64,000 nt of DNA from Psococerastis gibbosa. Taxonomy: Eukaryota > Arthropoda > Insecta > Psocodea > Psocidae. This document shows, piece after piece, positions 47,005 through 58,000 of the stretch. Made by a program: the position numbers and the translations under genes. Position 1 is the stretch's first letter. Each line of letters opens with the position of its first letter. The notes under the pieces are model-generated. The model did no database searches. It worked only from the letters and a program-made list of their open reading frames with translations, and was not told the origin of the DNA. The stretch is taken from assembly GCA_963971405.1 (NCBI GenBank), contig OZ020492.1, forward strand, positions 2,914,001 to 2,978,000. Reading direction: 5' to 3'.

Positions 47005-48830
47005 TCATAAAACTTTATATATTGGTTGATAAGCTGAACGTTATCTGCGATAAACTTAACAGAGAAGGCAGGATTGGTGTGATCTGTGGGGATTTTAACG
47101 TAGACACAATAATAGATAATAGGCGATCATTTTACTTCTTGGACATGTTTTCCACTAACGGTTTTGGCCCAGCTCTACATGAGCCAACCAGAGTCACCAT
47201 GGAGAGTGCCACCGCGTTCGACAACATTTTCTTGAATATAGATTTTGATAGCAATTTTTCGTTGAGAATCATACCGTATGCTTCTCTGACCACAATTCTC
47301 AGACCCTTACATGTGTCAACGAGTCTCTTTGGCCCAGTCATGGGCATGACCCATCTTTTGCCTATTTCCGGCCTTATAAGACAGCCTCGCTCAACAGATT
47401 CATCTCGTTTCTCTCCACTCACTCTTGGGATTCCCTGTACAGCATACAAGACATAGAGCAGGGTTTTACGCGTTTTCAGGATATACTTCCTTCTTACTAC
47501 GAACTCTCATTTCCCCTCAAACGTGTATTTGTTAATAAAAATATTTCTTAGCGCATGGGTTCAGCTCTGAAATCTAAATTTGATCATCGTATCCGTGATC
47601 TTAAGCTGCTGGCACGCTCGTCAGGGCGTCCGGCTGTGGCTGTGAGATACAAGAACGTCTTAAAAAAATTAAAGAAGGAACTCAACGACTGGGAAAGGGA
47701 CAGGGCTAGCCAAAGGATCAAGGAGTCGGGAAACATTGCAAAAGCGTCGTGGAAAATAATAAATGAGCACAGACCCTTACTAGCTGACAAAAAAAAAATT
47801 AACAAAATTCGAACCCACGACACCGGTTGCATTATTTCTGATTCCCATAAGATAGAGTCTGAGTTTAATAGCTATTTTAATCGTGTCATTACTGATCTAT
47901 TAAAAGACATGCCCAGTAGAAATCCCACAGTCCCAGCCGCCCCTCCCGTAGGTGCCACTATTGAGCCTACATTCGTGCTCACCCCAGCTACCACCGATGA
48001 GGTTAGAGAAGCACTGCGTACCATGAAGCGCACTGCAGCAGCCGGCGTGGATGGGATACCTTGCCGTCTCCTAAAAGACGCCAGAGAAGTCCTCCTCGAG
48101 CCAATCCTACACCTCATCAATAAGTCGCTCCGGGAGGGGGTTGTACCTAACTGTTGCAAACTGGCTATTATAAGGCTTGTGTACAAAAAGGGAGACCGGA
48201 CCAAGTTGTCAAGCTATCGCCCTATAAGTCTTTTGCCAGTCTCTCTAAGATACTTGAAAGGATTGTAAACACGAGGCTGATTGTATATTTAAAACAAAAC
48301 AATTTGCTTGTTAAGGAACAATGCGGTTTTAGACCAAAGCGTTCAACAAGAAATGCACATGTTACATTCCTTGAAAGTATCTTAAATTCTTTTGAGATGC
48401 GGCTTCAAACGCTCGCGATATACTGTGATCTGTCTCACGCTTTTGTTACTTTCGACCATAGTATATTACTTGAAGAACATAAACACCATGGGATAGTAGG
48501 CCCGGCTGCCGACTGGCTCCGCTCCTACCTCAGTGGCAGACGACAGAGGGTATCTGTCAGTTTTGAGGCCCTAAAAGAAGGAGCCCGCAATGGTGACTTT
48601 AGTGTGGCCATTGACGGAGGGGATTGGTTACCTGTAACCACAGGTGTCCCTCAAGGCAGCATTCTCGGTCCCACACTCTTTCTAATATATATATTAATGA
48701 CCTCACTGGTCAGCTGGAATCTGCTCCAGGTGCACCTTGTGCAAGTCTCTATGCAGACGACACAGTGGTTTTTTTTTTGGCGTCGGCGATGGGGAGCCAT
48801 TCAGCCACTAATGTGCGGCAGTCTTAAATA
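47005..48830 (+). mobile_element. CR1-like LINE ORF2: endonuclease C-terminus and reverse transcriptase (first part)
   Basis: Plus-strand frames give the endonuclease end (RIGVICGDFNVDT; TAFDNIFLNID), a linker, then the RT. RT segments: AGVDGIPCRLLKDA, YRPISLLPV, KILERIVNTRL, EQCGFRPKRST, the first catalytic region LAIYCDLSHAF, GVPQGSILGPTLF, and the YADDTVVFF catalytic box. Several frame changes and stops split it, so it is inactive. It is 5'-truncated about 40 bp from the exon at 46967 and lies in an intron of the unnamed gene on the opposite strand. It resumes after a nested LINE at 49670. Confidence 0.88.
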
Positions 48831-49667
48831 ACTTTTTTACTGCTTTTTAAAAAATTATGAAGGGCAAAATATATTGTTGGGCTGGATGTTTCTAAAATTG
48901 AAAGTAGATCGAAAGGTCTGACTATGGAATTTGGGAGGCAATTAAGGAGGACTGTACGTTGTGCTGAGTGTGATGGGCATTCTAATATAATATGCTGTAG
49001 GGTTTCAGTTGACCCCGGACAAGTGTCGCACATGCCACTGGGGTCCCTACCTATCTTCCACAAATACCTCTTCGTGACCCCATGGCCACTTCTCAGTCTT
49101 GTAATGGTCGCATAAAATTTTTTTGTGAGTGGTGACTGGTAACCTTTAAACCACGGAGAAAATGATATTTTTGGGAAGATCTCCTTATACTGAACCCCAG
49201 CTGGGTAAGCGGAGAATAGTCCCTGCCACTTCGCCAACAGTGACTGTCTTATGTGAAAACCCAAGTCGGACGGGGGACATGCCGGGTCCTGCATGTCAAT
49301 GCACCTATGACGGGTAGCTTCCTTGGCCAAAGCGTCTGCCGTCTCGTTTCCTACGATCCCGACATGTGCCTTAATCCAAATAAATTTTACAGGCTAGCTG
49401 TTCGAGAAGGGTCAGTATGTCAATCTCTGGCTTTATAAAATCGGATCTCGGAGAGGTGTTTCTAAATTTCTCCACTAAGCTCAAGGAGTCAGTCAAAAAC
49501 ACCACTTTTTTAATGCGGGCTTCCCTTAATGCTACAATATATTCCATCGCCATCTGAATGGCAATTAATTCCGCGGTGTAAACGGACGCACGACGCAGTG
49601 GTGATACTTGAGGTGAAAAATGAAGGCGTGGCTGAGTCTGATGGTTGCGCCGTAATGTCCATAGCAA
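48831..49667 (-). mobile_element. RNase H-type LINE fragment nested in the CR1-like LINE
   Basis: The minus strand carries YTAELIAIQMAMEY, VVFLTDSLSLVEKF and, in the next frame, the C-terminal part CDTCPGSTETLQHIILECPS with a stop near 48824. So it holds part of an RNase H domain plus knuckle of another LINE lineage. It interrupts the host LINE between YADDTVVFF/NVRQS and AKSYLDNNRLVLNTIKTEY, proving it came later. Confidence 0.82.
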
Positions 49668-50620
49668 AATCTTATCTCGATAACAACCGACTAGTCCTTA
49701 ATACCATCAAAACTGAATACACTGTGTTCGCACCAAAAATTCTAGGAAGCTAACTCCAGTTATCAAAATCGGCGACACGGCTCTCCGTCAGACGCAGTCT
49801 GCAGTGTTCCTGGAGGTGAAATTTGACTCAGACCTGACCTAGCGCCCCCATGTTGCTAGACTCTGCCCAAAATTAGCGTCAGTGGTATATCTTCTCAGAA
49901 ACCTTTCACACTGTGTTGATATACAAACACTAATTACAGCGTATTATGCCTTGTTTGAGAGCAGGCCACGATATGGTGTCGAGTGCTGGGGAGGTCCTAC
50001 CGACGCTACTCGCATCTTTAAGATGCAGAAAAGGGCCATTAGGGCGTTGAATGGGACCTGGGACCAAAGGGTGTCATGCCGTCCCCTTTGTCCATTACTG
50101 GGAAAGAGCTGTACACGCACACCAGTTGCCGTTCCGTCGCAATTGTGACATTCATGAACACGACACGAGGAACAGGGGCAGACTGGTTGTCGAAAGAGGA
50201 TAGTGGCCACAACACGTGGACCAGCACATCTTGGCTCCAAAATGCTGAACAAGCTCCCCTTGGAGATGGTGAGCCTGCCTCATAAGGCATTAAAATCAAG
50301 GCTCAAAAATCTTTTGGTCTCAGTCTGTCCCTATTCCTTTAAAGAGATCATGGAGACCGACCTAGGTAGTCTTACTTCCTAAACCACTCTTCAGGGCTGT
50401 TAGGAATTAAGTTGTTTGTTTGTTGTTTTAGGTATTTGAATTTTATTTTTTGACAATTAGGGCACAAAATGTGCAGTTATATCTGGTGCCCTAATGATGA
50501 CAACGTGAACAGTTAATTATTAATTTATTACGTATGTACTTGCAATTTGTTTTATTACGACGTCGAGCTGCAACCATGGATTGCATGGTTGCAGGCAAAA
50601 TGTCACGAAATACACACGTA
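49668..50620 (+). mobile_element. CR1-like LINE, second part and 3' end
   Basis: The RT thumb and tail continue: AKSYLDNNRLVLNTIKTEYT, then LISAYYALFESRPRYGVE-like sequence and RIFKMQKRAIRALNG. After the tail comes a 3' UTR ending in the hairpin at 50568-50594 (CTGCAACCATG, GATTG loop, CATGGTTGCAG) and 'gcaaaatgtcacgaaatacaca'. Together with 47005-48830 this makes one insertion. Confidence 0.82.
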
Positions 50621-50689
50621 AGCAAATTGTGGTGAGCTGCCCAAAAACTGATTCACTAGCGCTGCGTTCTTTTTTTTAAAAATCAAATG

Positions 50690-50998
50690 CATTATTCGCA
50701 CAGGCTAGGATAGGATTATAAATCAAGGGTTGAGAAGAGAATTCGGCGTAGAAGAACCATTGGCAATGGTTTGGACACTTAAAGCAATCGATAACAGCAG
50801 GTGCGCGAGGAAATGGGTGGAAGAAGAAACATATGGAATACGAAGAAGAGGGCGACCAAGGAAGAGTTACGGGGGAACACCACTTATTAAGCAAAAAGGC
50901 ATTAGATTTTCTGACAAATGTTGCAAATATAAAATAGCTCAGCGTAATCAGGCTTTCATAGAAGTTTGTAGCGACAATAAACAACATAACCTAACATA
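50690..50998 (+). mobile_element. LINE 3' fragment (RT tail)
   Basis: The plus strand reads LAMVWTLKAIDNSRCARKWV, then RRRGRPRKSYGGTPL. This is the W-x-GHLKRMDNSRW...GRPRKSW tail of another LINE family, largely open for 89 codons. Confidence 0.7.
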
Positions 50999-51353
50999 AC
51001 AATTGGACAAATGGACATTGATGCCATACAATACAATATATTTGTCCGTTAAATTATACGATATACAATGCCATGCGGATAACAGAATAGGCTACTACCT
51101 ACCAGAAAACAGAACTAGTGACCAATGCTCAATATTTACGAAGCACTGTAAACATATAGTATATCCTGGTAAAGATTCATATTACTATAGCTAGTCCACT
51201 GTACACGAACTGTGACAAAAATGCATGAGCATTGGAAGGTAAACGTCCCATTTACTTTTGCACGACAATTTACATTTCAAACAAACAATGTTTTATGTGC
51301 ACAATTGCCTCCGACACTTAAAATGCTGACATGCAATAAGTACCCGTACTTAC

Positions 51354-51381
51354 CAATGAAAAAAATTCGACTTAACCTGGA
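51354..51381 (-). CDS. Probable microexon of the unnamed minus-strand gene
   Basis: A strong donor (CATTG|GTAAGTACGGG) at 51354 and an acceptor (gttgctcacag) at 51382 bound 28 bases coding QVKSNFFH. Phase 1 in and phase 2 out fits the exons on both sides, giving SNFFHCWFYWRDEDG across the junction. A second acceptor would extend the exon to 51407. Confidence 0.45.
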
Positions 51382-51829
51382 CTGTGAGCAACAACTCATT
51401 GCCGACCCTTCAATCTCTCAGAAATGAGTTTATTTTAAGCTAAATGAACGATATGTATACACATTTTGTGGTTTGATAAGAGGTAGCAAGTGAGCCTTAA
51501 CTTTAATCCTCTTGACTAAGGTGCTGGCCCACGAAGCTCTATGGATAAACTATTAATTATAGTAACTCTGTCTCAATGGGCAATCATAAGGATGCCACCA
51601 AAATCTTACAAAAACAATGTTGCCGACGATTTAAGAAAATATCTAGGTTTGGCTTATAAATATAAAAGTTTACTCACAAGGCGCCCATGAAAAAAAACCC
51701 TTACCGAGATGCTGAATGGTAGACAAAACAACGCCCTAAGCAACTTCCCATAACATTTCGAATGGCTAACTCAAAAAATATTGAGGCAAAGACAGATAAG
51801 CCGATTCATATTTCAATTGAAGCAAAACT

Positions 51830-51995
51830 CCCTGCCTTATGGCAGCCATATTTATTTTGAGTTGGGTGGGATTGACATTTGACAATGACATCATACTTCA
51901 CAGCAGGGCCCTCGTAGCTCTGATTGGTCGAGTTAAGGTTGGCTATTATGGCAGGATATGAAAGCAACGTTTGTTTAAAAAATGGCGGGAATATG
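51830..51995 (-). promoter_or_regulatory. Candidate promoter-like cluster
   Basis: The minus strand holds TTCCCGCCATTTT (E2F-like), CCAATCAGAG (CCAAT box) and ATGATGTCATTG (CRE-like) within 130 bases. It could drive a shorter form of the unnamed minus-strand gene, whose exons continue downstream. Motif matching only; no transcript start is seen. Confidence 0.3.
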
Positions 51996-52886
51996 AAAAT
52001 TGCCTTTTTTGTTTCTTGACATTTCTTTATGTTTTAGAGTAGTTAAACGGTTCAACTTTAAAATAAAGGAATATTTTCCACCTGTAGTTTTAATCCTTGC
52101 GTTTTTCTAAGCGTGAAGGAGAATCAGTGAAAAAAATGATTTTTATCTTGCTTGCTGGCTACGCAATTATTCTGAAATAATCATTCTAAATCAATCCTAT
52201 TACTGAAACGTGTGCCACGAATTCTAACAAATAGCTGGGCTAGAAAACCATATAAGCCTATCATTTCCGCCCTAGCTATACTATATCAGTAAATGCACAT
52301 TACTTAGTAGCCTAAGCTATATAAAAAATATCGGGAAATTCAGCAATAGCCATGACTTCCATATTACACATCCAGAACAGCTGATCCTTGAGCATTCCTC
52401 AATGTAGATGAAAAAAAACCTAGTTTACTTTAAAATTAGACAACGTGAATCCAGTTAGGCCCTGATTTAAACTCAAAATGTTGATTTTATTGATTTCCGT
52501 TGCTGTCGTGGATTGACGGGATAATTATAAATACTCACATTATTGATTATTTACTTTCGCCACTATTTCTTAACGTAGTCATCTTTCTACTCTTGCACTG
52601 ACTTGACAGTAGTCACTGCCTTTCTGTAGGTCTCTTCTACTGGGTACACAGGCAGTGACATAGAATGCCTTTGATACTAGGATTAGTCTTATTGAATTAT
52701 ATACAGTATATAACAGTTGCCTCCTGTTTATTTTTTGCAATACCATGCGAGATACGAGGCAATGACCACGTTATTGGTTTCAATCCTAGCACGTTCAGTC
52801 GCTCTAAATAAAATGTACAATATTATAAGTTTTTTTATAGAACATATTCATGCAGAAATGTCACATAAAACTTCAGACGAACGTAC

Positions 52887-52950
52887 CTGTTGCTGCTATG
52901 CTTTTACAGGTATATATTTCTTTATCAAAAATACTTCCAGTTGAAGACGT
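52887..52950 (-). CDS. Probable exon of the unnamed minus-strand gene
   Basis: Acceptor ctctgtctag at 52951, donor ACAG|GTACGT at 52887. The 64 bases code TSSTGSIFDKEIYTCKSIAAT, phase 0 in and phase 1 out, with no stop in that frame. It fits the 51381 exon (next) and the 53997 exon (previous). Confidence 0.5.
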
Positions 52951-53996
52951 CTAGACAGAGCGGAAAATGCGTTTCCAGACATCACGATTCCCTTTACCCC
53001 ATAGTGTCTCTACCTAAGTCAACCTGTCAATTCAACGACTATTATACTATGCCATAATAATATCATCATTAAAATATTGATAATGCCAATTATAATCAAT
53101 ACATTTTATTTGATACCTATTTGACAGCATAATAATTTTAAAGAACTCAATGACAAATAAAGCAAAAATGTAAATAATTTTGCAATACCAAATTAAAAAA
53201 ACATATAAGTATCGTAGAATCCTAAGGGACTTATTTTAAAAATATACTACCTTTGCTATTTACAAGTCTACAATCATTTAACTGAGGAAACAAAATGCAA
53301 ACTAAGCTAATAGGGTAGGCTGCCTGGCTCATGAAATAGGTACCTAGCCTAGTATTCTCGTGACGAAATTGCAGAAATGACAAATATGCCAGATATTGGA
53401 AAACCGAAACTGGCTGCAATTTTTTCTAGATGCAGTTTCATAGTTAAGTCTACTTATAGTAGACCACAACATTAGAACAAATGAACGCTGATGTCATTTA
53501 CAGAATTGTGGGAATTTTGCAACTTCTACCCCAACCAAAGGACAAAAGTCATGAGTATATGTAGGCAAGAACCCCACGTCGCCTATATAATATGTGGACA
53601 AATTTCATGCGTTATATTTGAACAATTGCCCTTAACTATTTCTCAACCAAAACATGATTTTGGATAATTTAATGAATCCTACACTGCTCCTCAACTCAAT
53701 GTTGCAGAGTGAATAATCAGTTGAGCTAAAATATGTTAAAAGTTCCCCTACAAGTAATGGTTGCAGCAGTGACATTAAAGTTTACTCACATATTCCTAGT
53801 TCATGATTAGGCCCAAAGCAAGGGAACATTGAACAAGAGATAATTTTAACGTCAATTATGTTGGGGTCTCTTTAAACAGCAAAGAATTAGTTGTATAAAT
53901 AACGATAAAAAAACCCAAATAATTCGAACCTTATGACGTATTAAGGTGGATTCTAGGGAAAAACGTAAGTTAAGTAGAACTGATAACTTAACTCAC

Positions 53997-54073
53997 ACAA
54001 GAAGTGGTTAGGCAAGGCTCTGCAAGTTCATTATCGCTTGACATCGACTGCGATGTGTCAGATTGCCCATGGC
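53997..54073 (-). CDS. Probable exon of the unnamed minus-strand gene
   Basis: Donor TGT|GTGAGT at 53997. Acceptors at 54074 (tatatacag) or at 54048 (acatcgcag). The coded sequence SMSSDNELAEPCLTTSC is acidic and Ser-rich, like the later SSDNESS region. Out-phase 0 fits the next exon. With the inner acceptor it also fits the exon at 54581-54708. Confidence 0.45.
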
Positions 54074-54580
54074 CTGTATATAATATATAGTAGAAGAAAC
54101 AATACCAGTAATGAAAATTGAATGAGGTTGTTGGCAGGGCCAATAAAAAGCCAATCAAAACCACTAAAATAACAGAAATAAAATAAATTTTTATAATTGA
54201 TTGCACGTGGACTGTAAACACATCGCTGTTGAGTTCTATTCAAACTTCATTAAAAATAAGCTAAATATTTTTAACCCTGTCCAGTTCGCCTGTAGCGTTA
54301 ATTACTGATTGTTTACCACGTAATTTCGCCATAATGCAATTATTAGACAAAATCTATGATTCTTTTACTTAGGTGAAACCGCCTTAGCATATGTAACATT
54401 AAGAATATATAGTAACATTCAGGCTTATAACTAATAAATGAAAGGTTCCACTGGGTAACAAGACTCTTTGCAGACATAAGGGACCACAAAATAGGATTAA
54501 TAGTCGCTAAGGCAATTTAGCTAAAAATGGATTTAGTATCTAGACTTTGGCCATCGCTGGTTTGAACCTATTGTTCTTAC

Positions 54581-54708
54581 TTTTGGGGTACGTTTCTTTG
54601 TGCACGCACTTTGTGACTTATTGTGTCCCCTGCTTAGAATTACTACTTCATGTACCCCTAGACCTTCTTCCTTAACGAGGGACGAGGTGCTAGGATCTTG
54701 CAGGAGTT
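54581..54708 (-). CDS. Possible exon of the unnamed minus-strand gene
   Basis: An open stretch of 42 codons (ELLQDPSTSSLVKEEGLGVH, ending CTKKRTPK) is bounded by an acceptor (ttaattcatcag) and donor AAAA|GTAAGA. It lies only 300 bp past the SPPL3 stop codon, so it could instead be SPPL3 3'UTR. This is the least certain exon of the chain. Confidence 0.3.
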
Positions 54709-55005
54709 CTGATGAATTAACTAGTTATCCACATATTGAATGGGATGCATTTTTAACACTTTACATAGTAACTTGGATTAAAAAATAAATGGGTTGACTT
54801 CGAACCAGGGGTGACCAAACTATGCCTTTTTAACATTCATCTTAATAATTCACTGCCTATGAATTCCTAAAATTGAGTTAGGTAAAACGCCATTATGTCT
54901 ACAAGTCTAATCAAAGTCAAGACATTTGCGGATCTGCGTTTTTACACGGACTGGCTCGCTAAAATCACAGGGATACTCGTCATCAGAGTAGCCCAGTGGG
55001 TCTTC

Positions 55006-58000
55006 TCAGATTTCAATTTGTTTCCCAGGGGTCTGACTAATGAATGGCTCACTCCACATCCGTCTTAAATCCCCCTGAAATCAAATAGAAGCACAATATT
55101 ATTATTCTTCAAGGACGAGCAAAAGCAACAGACAGTTTTGCATTAAATATATTAATTAATTGACATTTCTGTTTCCCTTTCAACCCATTCTCCATAAAGG
55201 TACATTATATCAATATTGTATACACAGTAATAATAGCTAAACCTAAACGTAAACAAACAAGACAACAAAAAAATTGGCGCGACTACCCATTGAGGGTGCA
55301 GGCCTGATGACTAGTAGATCTACTTTCTCGCTCTATTTGATATGTTGTGGTCAGCTGGATGTCAAGGTTAGCGGTGAAGGAACGGTATCCATTTCAGACA
55401 GGGGAAAAGTTTTCCACTTATGTGGAGTTTCGAACCTAGCTCTTCCGTTTCATAGATGAGTTTTCCACCAAATGGAGTAATTTTACAAGGTAATAAAAAA
55501 GAAGTAGCTACACTTTCGGGATAAATGGAGTAATTGGTACCGGGAAGCTGCCTGTTAGCAAAATATAGAATGAAATCGCAAAAAACTGTTATGAGGTAGT
55601 TGTAAGACGTGAAAACGTATCTCCCAATTTTTGAACCACCACCCTTTTGGGACAAATTATTTTTCGAGTAGATTTTGCGTTGTTCTTTCTCACCAAATTG
55701 CCACTTACGACTTATTGTTGTCAACTCTTAGTGCTTAGGTTAAATTAATTACAGTAAGTGCAGCTGCACTAATGTCATGTTTGGGGACATTTTGACTAAA
55801 AAAAACTAAAAATTCTTCAGCAACGTTATGAAATCCCAAGAAAGAAGTTATCTTCTTCGTAATTCCATAGAAAAAAACTTCCAACCCGTTATTTTCGGAC
55901 CTAACAAAATGCAAGTTAGGTCTTTCTTCCTACTATCGTGACAGGACTCCAAAACCTAGTATGGGTTCATTTTAAAGCTTATGGAAACCACTAAGAGAAA
56001 ATTCAAGCTCTTATAAGTTATGAAACTACACACACACTGGGTCTTACTCTCTCCATGGGCCACAATATTAAACAATAGCAAATATAACTTTTCCTCTGAT
56101 TGCCCTACCCTCCCAATTACAAATTTTTTTACTTCGACCTGCCACGATTGGCAACTTCGCAATCGGTCTTGAATTAAGAAATATCCCATGGCCACACACA
56201 GCTCGACCTCACTTAGTGGGGCTTTGTCAGGAACACTCTTTTCTACTTATGCCTACATGATCGCTCTACGATCGACATTCCTATGAAATTGGACCTTGGG
56301 TAAAAACGGACGGATAGGTCTCTTAAGGAAGTTGTGGGATTTTTTATTTTATCACGAGCGCGAGCAGTGGCATTGTTAAAACTACACGGTACCAGTTGCG
56401 TAAAACTTCTAAGTGTGCAGTAAGAAAATTAAAATCATACCTTAAGGTAGGCCATGGTAAGTAAGGGCAGTAATGTAAAAGGGACGAGGTATAAAAGAGC
56501 TGGTTGCGCAGCTTTGAACACCTCACTGGACACCGTGGCTGTGACGAGACCCAAGAAATACCCCAGCAGCGAGCAGTGGAAATATGTGATGTTGTTCAAA
56601 TGCTTAGGTGGTGGGATGCCCAGCTCACCGAGGTGGAGAAGTTGAGACTTCTTGTAGGCGTCGTAGCGGAGAACGAAGCATAACAACAGGCCAGGCATTA
56701 CCTGCAACAAAATTCAACATTGGCGGGAATGTTATGGAACGTTATGTTATGGACGGTTATTGAATATCTACGATGCGGGGATGATGGATCCAAGAGTTTT
56801 ACAGACGACAGATGGCGATTCGTTCCCACCAAGAAATTTCCGAACCACTTGACACATCTTCTTTCGACAAAGAGATCACTCCTTGCAGCCACAACGGGAT
56901 TTGTTAGTAGTTTGTAAGTGTCCAAGGGAAGCTTTAAATAGCTGAGGGATGACGTGTCAATTAGCGGAAGCGCTTCAAAAATTCCTTGGTGGGAACGATA
57001 AAGCTTCCCACTGATCCCACTAAAAAATCTTGACCACAAGTACTAGTCATTAGTGGCACAAAAAGCATCAAACACATAGATATTTTTTTTTAAATCAATC
57101 AACATCAGTTTGCTACTAATTAGCTATTCTGTGGCATTGAACTTACAATATCGCCCAGCCCAAGCATGGAAAAGTGACCAGCGTGATTCATACTAGGGAA
57201 CACGAGTTTCCCCGGCAGAGATAACTTAGGAGCGTCCTTGACAACGCCTCCAAGGTGAAGTCGCCGTGCCATCATACCCACTGGATTTTCAGCAGGCCTC
57301 GTGGCTACCTGAAAATAACATGCACAGATCTCACACCTCAACTCTTAAATATAGCTTTCATTTTATGTGTAGGCTCATATAGAATGTGGTTACATTTACA
57401 ATCTTTGTTACTAGAAACTCAAACAATTGGCTTAAAAAAAGGTGTGCTTATGCACCCTCGTGCCATGGTCCAAAAAATTGAAAGCATTCCTAGGCGAATG
57501 GTGGTGCCACTATGCCGAATAAGGGCTGACCAAGGCCACAGCATGCATCAAATTTTTGAAGAGGAATTAGCCCTGTTTGTACATATTGCGCAGAAGGAGA
57601 GAGCAGATTCGAAGGTTTCTCCTGTCCGCACTTTAATATCATCCCCCTAGTGCTTCTTAATACGTAGATCAATCAATCAATATAATATAATCATACTATG
57701 TACATTTGAGAGACAAATTAGGCGTACTATAGCTCTCCTTTCTTACAGGAAACTTGTGAGTTACGTCTCTGTATTCACCATCTTCTATGACTATACCGAC
57801 ACTTACAACTTGACTTCGAACTGGTAGTTGACCCTCATTCCAGGCTAAATGAAGAACAAAGCGACATGAAAGAGTTATGTAGAGCAGGTGATACCAATAG
57901 ACTTGACCGTAGTTGAAATGGTCGAAATGACAATAGACAGTATGTCGATAGCATCCATACCCTTTTCCATCAGTAATAGAATCAGGGGCAACGCACTGAT

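Noticed and set aside
53988-54221. Frame with a hydrophobic helix resembling the membrane end of a KASH protein
   Set aside because: The hydrophobic part lies before the acceptor at 54074 and is T-rich intron sequence; only the part after the acceptor behaves as an exon. There is no PPPT-type KASH end.
55368-55724. 118-codon minus-strand frame in the last SPPL3 intron
   Set aside because: No recognisable domain, no fitting splice sites, and both flanking SPPL3 exons join perfectly without it.
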